Source: Spirulina subsalsa FACHB-351
GTDB lineage: Bacteria; Cyanobacteriota; Cyanobacteriia; Cyanobacteriales; Spirulinaceae
Assembly (NCBI RefSeq): GCF_026130165.1
Contig: NZ_JAIHOM010000052.1
Coordinates: 1 to 35,185 of the forward strand
Length of the DNA: 35,185 nt
Direction of reading: 5' to 3'
The position numbers and the translations under genes are program-made. The first letter of the stretch is position 1, and every line of letters starts with the position of its first letter. Below are positions 32,495 through 35,185 of the stretch, piece by piece. The notes beneath the pieces were generated by a model. The model saw only the letters and a program-made list of their open reading frames with translations. It had not been told where the DNA came from and ran no database searches.

Positions 32495-33652
32495 ATGAAA
32501 GCCATGATTCTGGCGGCTGGGAAAGGAACAAGGGTTCGTCCAATTACCTACACCATTCCAAAACCATTGATCCCGATTTTACAAAAACCCGTGATGGAGT
32601 TCCTGCTAGAACTCCTACGTCAGCATGGCTTTGATCAAGTTATGGTCAATGTCAGTCACCTCGCCAACGAAATTGAAAGCTATTTTCGCGATGGTCAACG
32701 GTTTGGGGTAGAAATTGCCTACTCCTTTGAAGGGCGGATTATGGATGGTCAGTTAGTCGGAGAAGCCTTGGGATCTGCTGGGGGCCTGCGACGGATTCAA
32801 GATTTTTCCCCTTTTTTCGATGATACCTTTATTGTCCTCTGCGGCGATGCCTTGATTGACCTGGACTTAACCGAAGCCATTCAATGGCATAAATCCCGAG
32901 GTGCGATCGCCACCATCGTCACCAAAACTGTCCCCAAAGACCAAGTATCCAGTTATGGCGTAGTTGTCACCGATGAAGAAGGCCGCATCAAAGCCTTCCA
33001 AGAAAAACCCTCCGTCGAAGAAGCCTTAAGCACCATGATCAACACCGGGATCTACATTTTTGAACCCGAAGTGATTGATTATATTCCCTCCAATCAAGTC
33101 TTTGATATTGGGGGAGATTTATTCCCTAAATTAGTGGAAAGTAACGCCCCCTTTTATGCCATTGCCCGAGAATTTCAATGGGTTGATATTGGTAAAGTTC
33201 CCGATTACTGGCACGCCATTCGCAGCGTCTTACAAGGAGATGTCCGCAACGTTGCCATCCCGGGAAAAGAAGTTTTTCCGGGAGTTTATACCGGATTAAA
33301 TGTGGTGGTGAACTGGGATAAAGTCCACGTCAAAGGCCCCGTTTATATTGGCGGCATGACCCGCATTGAAGACGGAGCCACCATTATCGGACCCACCATG
33401 ATCGGCCCGAGTTGTCATATTTGTAGTGGTGCAACGGTGGATAATAGTGTAATTTTTGAATATTCCCGTCTCGGTGCAGGCATTCGGTTAGTAGATAAGT
33501 TAGTTTTTGGGCGTTATTGTGTGGATAAAAATGGCGCAACCATTGACGTTCAAGCCGCCGCTTTAGACTGGTTGATTACCGACGCTCGACAATCCCCCCC
33601 CCATCAAGAACCAGCCGAACGGAAGGCGATTGAGGAGTTGTTAAGAGAGTGA
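32495..33652 (+). CDS. Sugar-1-phosphate nucleotidyltransferase (GDP-mannose pyrophosphorylase-like)
   Basis: The product has 385 residues from the ATG at 32495, preceded by AGGGGAA; the frame also has a TTG at 32417 with no such site. The N-terminal nucleotidyltransferase domain carries MILAAGKGTRVRPIT, then IPKPLIPI, the GTP/ATP-loop and Lys of the family. VLCGDALIDLDL contributes the metal-binding Asp, and GYIFEP-type and WVDIGKVPDYW motifs close the domain (about 1-240). The C-terminal part (about 255-370) is a left-handed beta-helix of hexapeptide-like repeats. This pattern fits mannose-1-phosphate guanylyltransferase or a related glucose-1-phosphate enzyme. The phosphomannomutase-like extension of longer homologues is absent. 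It probably supplies NDP-sugars to surface polysaccharide synthesis. It is the last gene of the 29701-33652 run. Confidence 0.88.
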   Translation: MKAMILAAGKGTRVRPITYTIPKPLIPILQKPVMEFLLELLRQHGFDQVMVNVSHLANEIESYFRDGQRFGVEIAYSFEGRIMDGQLVGEALGSAGGLRRIQDFSPFFDDTFIVLCGDALIDLDLTEAIQWHKSRGAIATIVTKTVPKDQVSSYGVVVTDEEGRIKAFQEKPSVEEALSTMINTGIYIFEPEVIDYIPSNQVFDIGGDLFPKLVESNAPFYAIAREFQWVDIGKVPDYWHAIRSVLQGDVRNVAIPGKEVFPGVYTGLNVVVNWDKVHVKGPVYIGGMTRIEDGATIIGPTMIGPSCHICSGATVDNSVIFEYSRLGAGIRLVDKLVFGRYCVDKNGATIDVQAAALDWLITDARQSPPHQEPAERKAIEELLRE

Positions 33653-33763
33653 ACTGCTTACCTCTCCCCACGAGTAGAGTTATATGCCTAACGGCACGCT
33701 CGGCGTTAATGTTCACGTAGTGGCAAAGCAAGCCTTACTGAACAGCCTAGTCTTGTCAACACC

Positions 33764-33783
33764 CTCCCCCCTCGTTTGGGGAG
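33764..33783 (+). other. Hairpin in the leader of the PilT-family gene
   Basis: CTCCCC (33764-33769) pairs with GGGGAG (33778-33783). It lies about 82 bp before the ATG at 33866. There is no T-run, so it may be a leader structure or incidental. No clear promoter was identified in 33653-33865. Confidence 0.3.
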
Positions 33784-33865
33784 AACTGCGGTTTAATGGA
33801 GAAAGGTTAATCACGAAACCTTGATCCCAGCAGTCTGCTTTAACACCACACGGAGTTGTTTTGTT

Positions 33866-35104
33866 ATGACACAATCCCAACGCCCTCCCGCCCCTCCCCG
33901 TCGTCCTCCTGCGGCACCGCCCCCACCGGGACGGGGTGCCGCAGCGTCGGATGTCACCCAACAGATGGCCGTACCCGCCCGGGCGGCAGGTCGTCCCATT
34001 GCTCCAGCTATTGCCAAATCGGACAAACCCCAACGCACCCCCGGACATCCTTCCATGGAGGAAATTATTAACCGGGCGAATAAAGATGGGTTCTCGGATA
34101 TTCACTTAGGAGTAGGGGAAGAACCAAGGGTGCGCGATCGCGGTGAAATGATGAAACTCGATTATCCCATCACCGATGACAACACCTTCTGGAGTTGGAT
34201 GCACGAAATTGTCACAGAACAAGAAATCCAACAGTTCAAAGATACTAAAGAACTAGACACCGCCAAACAATACGACTTTGCCCGAGTACGGATTAACGTC
34301 TTTGACACCCTCACCGGTCCAGCCATCGTCATGCGGTTGATTCCCTTAAAAATCCTGACCATGGAGCAGTTACGCTTACCCCCTGTGTTTAAGGATATTT
34401 CCGACGCACACAAGGGCTTAATCTTGGTCACAGGCCCCACAGGATCCGGGAAATCCACCACCATGGCGGCAATGGTGGACTATATCAACAAAGAACATTC
34501 TAAACACATCATCACCATTGAAGACCCCATTGAATTCATCCATAAAAGTCAAAAATCTTTAGTCAAACACCGGGAAGTCGGTACCCATACCCTCCTGTTT
34601 GATAACGCGCTCAAAGCCGCCTTACGGGAAGATCCAGACCTGATTCTGGTAGGGGAAATGCGGGATAAAGGCACGGTAAACACTGCTCTCAAAGCGGCGC
34701 AAACGGGTCACTTAGTGATGGGAACCTTGCACACCAACAGTGCGGTCAAAACCATTGAGCGGATTTTGAACCTATACACCGCCGAAGAACAAATTTCCAT
34801 GCGGATTGCCTTGGCTGAATCAGTGGTAGCGATTATTGCCCAAGGGTTATGTCGTACCACTGACGGCAAACGGGCGGCTTTTCATGACATTCTGATCAAT
34901 ACAGAAACCATGAAAGAATATATCGCCAAAGGGAACTATGAGGAAATGCACGAGTTAATGAAACAAGGGGAATTTGATGGGATGTTGACCATGAACCAAG
35001 CCCTGTATAGTTTGTATCAAGAGGGACGAATTACCGAAGAGACGGCGTTAGAAAAATCTCCCACCCCCAACGAAATGGCTCAAATGCTACGCGGTCGGGT
35101 TTAA
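33866..35104 (+). CDS. Type IV pilus retraction-type ATPase (PilT family, PilU-like C-terminus)
   Basis: The product has 412 residues from the ATG at 33866; the TTG at 33821 adds 15 residues with no family support. The N-terminus (about 1-60) is Pro/Ala-rich and low-complexity. PilT/VirB11 motifs follow: SDIHLGVGEEPRVR (PAS-like N-domain), Walker A GPTGSGKST, the Asp-box region IITIEDPIEFIH, Walker B REDPDLILVGEMRD, the His box TGHLVMGTLHTNSA. The C-terminus (MLTMNQALYSLYQEGRITEETALEKSPTPNEMAQML) resembles PilU and cyanobacterial PilT2 more than PilT, and the AIRNLIRE-type motif of PilT is not seen. It is likely a retraction or accessory-retraction hexamer at the pilus base in twitching and phototaxis. 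No other pil gene is nearby. RBS is weak. Confidence 0.85.
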   Translation: MTQSQRPPAPPRRPPAAPPPPGRGAAASDVTQQMAVPARAAGRPIAPAIAKSDKPQRTPGHPSMEEIINRANKDGFSDIHLGVGEEPRVRDRGEMMKLDYPITDDNTFWSWMHEIVTEQEIQQFKDTKELDTAKQYDFARVRINVFDTLTGPAIVMRLIPLKILTMEQLRLPPVFKDISDAHKGLILVTGPTGSGKSTTMAAMVDYINKEHSKHIITIEDPIEFIHKSQKSLVKHREVGTHTLLFDNALKAALREDPDLILVGEMRDKGTVNTALKAAQTGHLVMGTLHTNSAVKTIERILNLYTAEEQISMRIALAESVVAIIAQGLCRTTDGKRAAFHDILINTETMKEYIAKGNYEEMHELMKQGEFDGMLTMNQALYSLYQEGRITEETALEKSPTPNEMAQMLRGRV

Positions 35105-35106
35105 CA

Positions 35107-35185
35107 AGGGTCTGGTGAATAACTCGGGGAGTCGGGAATCCTCTCCCCTGCTCCCCTGCTCCCCCGCTCCCCCGCTCCCCCGCTC
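35107..35185. repeat. 19-bp motif plus GCTCCCCT/GCTCCCCC octamers (copy 3)
   Basis: AGGGTCTGGTGAATAACTC at 35107-35125 starts 2 bp after the stop codon of the PilT-family gene. GCTCCCCT-type octamers run from about 35143 to the window edge and continue beyond it. Confidence 0.8.

Noticed and set aside
33821-33865. 15-residue TTG extension of the PilT-family protein
   Set aside because: No ribosome-binding site is visible, and the added residues show no family similarity.

Overview
The window is chromosomal DNA from a cyanobacterium, probably filamentous and non-model. Four things support this: many HIP1 octamers (GCGATCGC), a dnaE gene that stops inside a split-intein N-half, tandem SLH/OprB-type porins, and cyanobacteria-specific families (CAAD, HetZ-related, Cph2). 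No rRNA, tRNA or CRISPR array was seen. The genus cannot be fixed by eye.

Layout. 1-385: leftward remnant of an IS200/IS605-type tnpB with an internal deletion. 401-1226: a small coiled-coil gene and a CAAD thylakoid membrane protein. 1448-2617 (-): HetZ-related protein, convergent with CAAD. 2640-3277: gene-free, with C/G-rich palindromic repeats. 3278-7167: two paralogous SLH-domain porins. 7275-9590 (-): PcrA/UvrD helicase. 9788-13468: Cph2-type phytochrome. 13648-16329: DnaE N-terminal part with split intein. 16367-17365: GalT-like transferase. 17521-24904 (-): a leftward run of glycosyltransferase, 1550-residue hybrid histidine kinase and REC-GGDEF diguanylate cyclase. 25251-28844: hydroxylase/SDR fusion and two proteins of unknown function. 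27123-29612: repeat-dense zone with two tandem arrays and an IS200/IS605 remnant. 29701-33652: compact rightward run of saccharopine dehydrogenase-like protein, lipoprotein, ScpA and an NDP-sugar pyrophosphorylase. 33866-35104: PilT-family ATPase.

How the genes may work together. The strongest theme is light and signal input to cyclic-di-GMP and the cell surface. Cph2 (9788-13468) has a phytochrome GAF-PHY module, an intact EAL phosphodiesterase, a DXCF-type cyanobacteriochrome GAF and an intact GGDEF. The hybrid kinase sits 17 bp upstream of a REC-GGDEF cyclase, with a membrane glycosyltransferase upstream on the same strand. A pilus-retraction-type ATPase closes the window. Cph2 in Synechocystis is known to control phototaxis through c-di-GMP; linking the other genes to it is inference.

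Intergenic DNA is unusually rich in repeats. There are octamer GCTCCCCT arrays that follow a shared 19-bp motif starting 2 bp after two stop codons, a 30-bp tandem repeat on both sides of the glycosyltransferase gene, 56-bp and 80-bp arrays sharing one palindromic core in opposite orientation, and two IS200/IS605 remnants whose end hairpins co-vary. No clearly new multi-gene system is evident. The best candidates for a second look are the Cph2 protein, the Cys-less LOV-like kinase domain, the two-membrane-segment protein at 27411-28844 and the repeat families.
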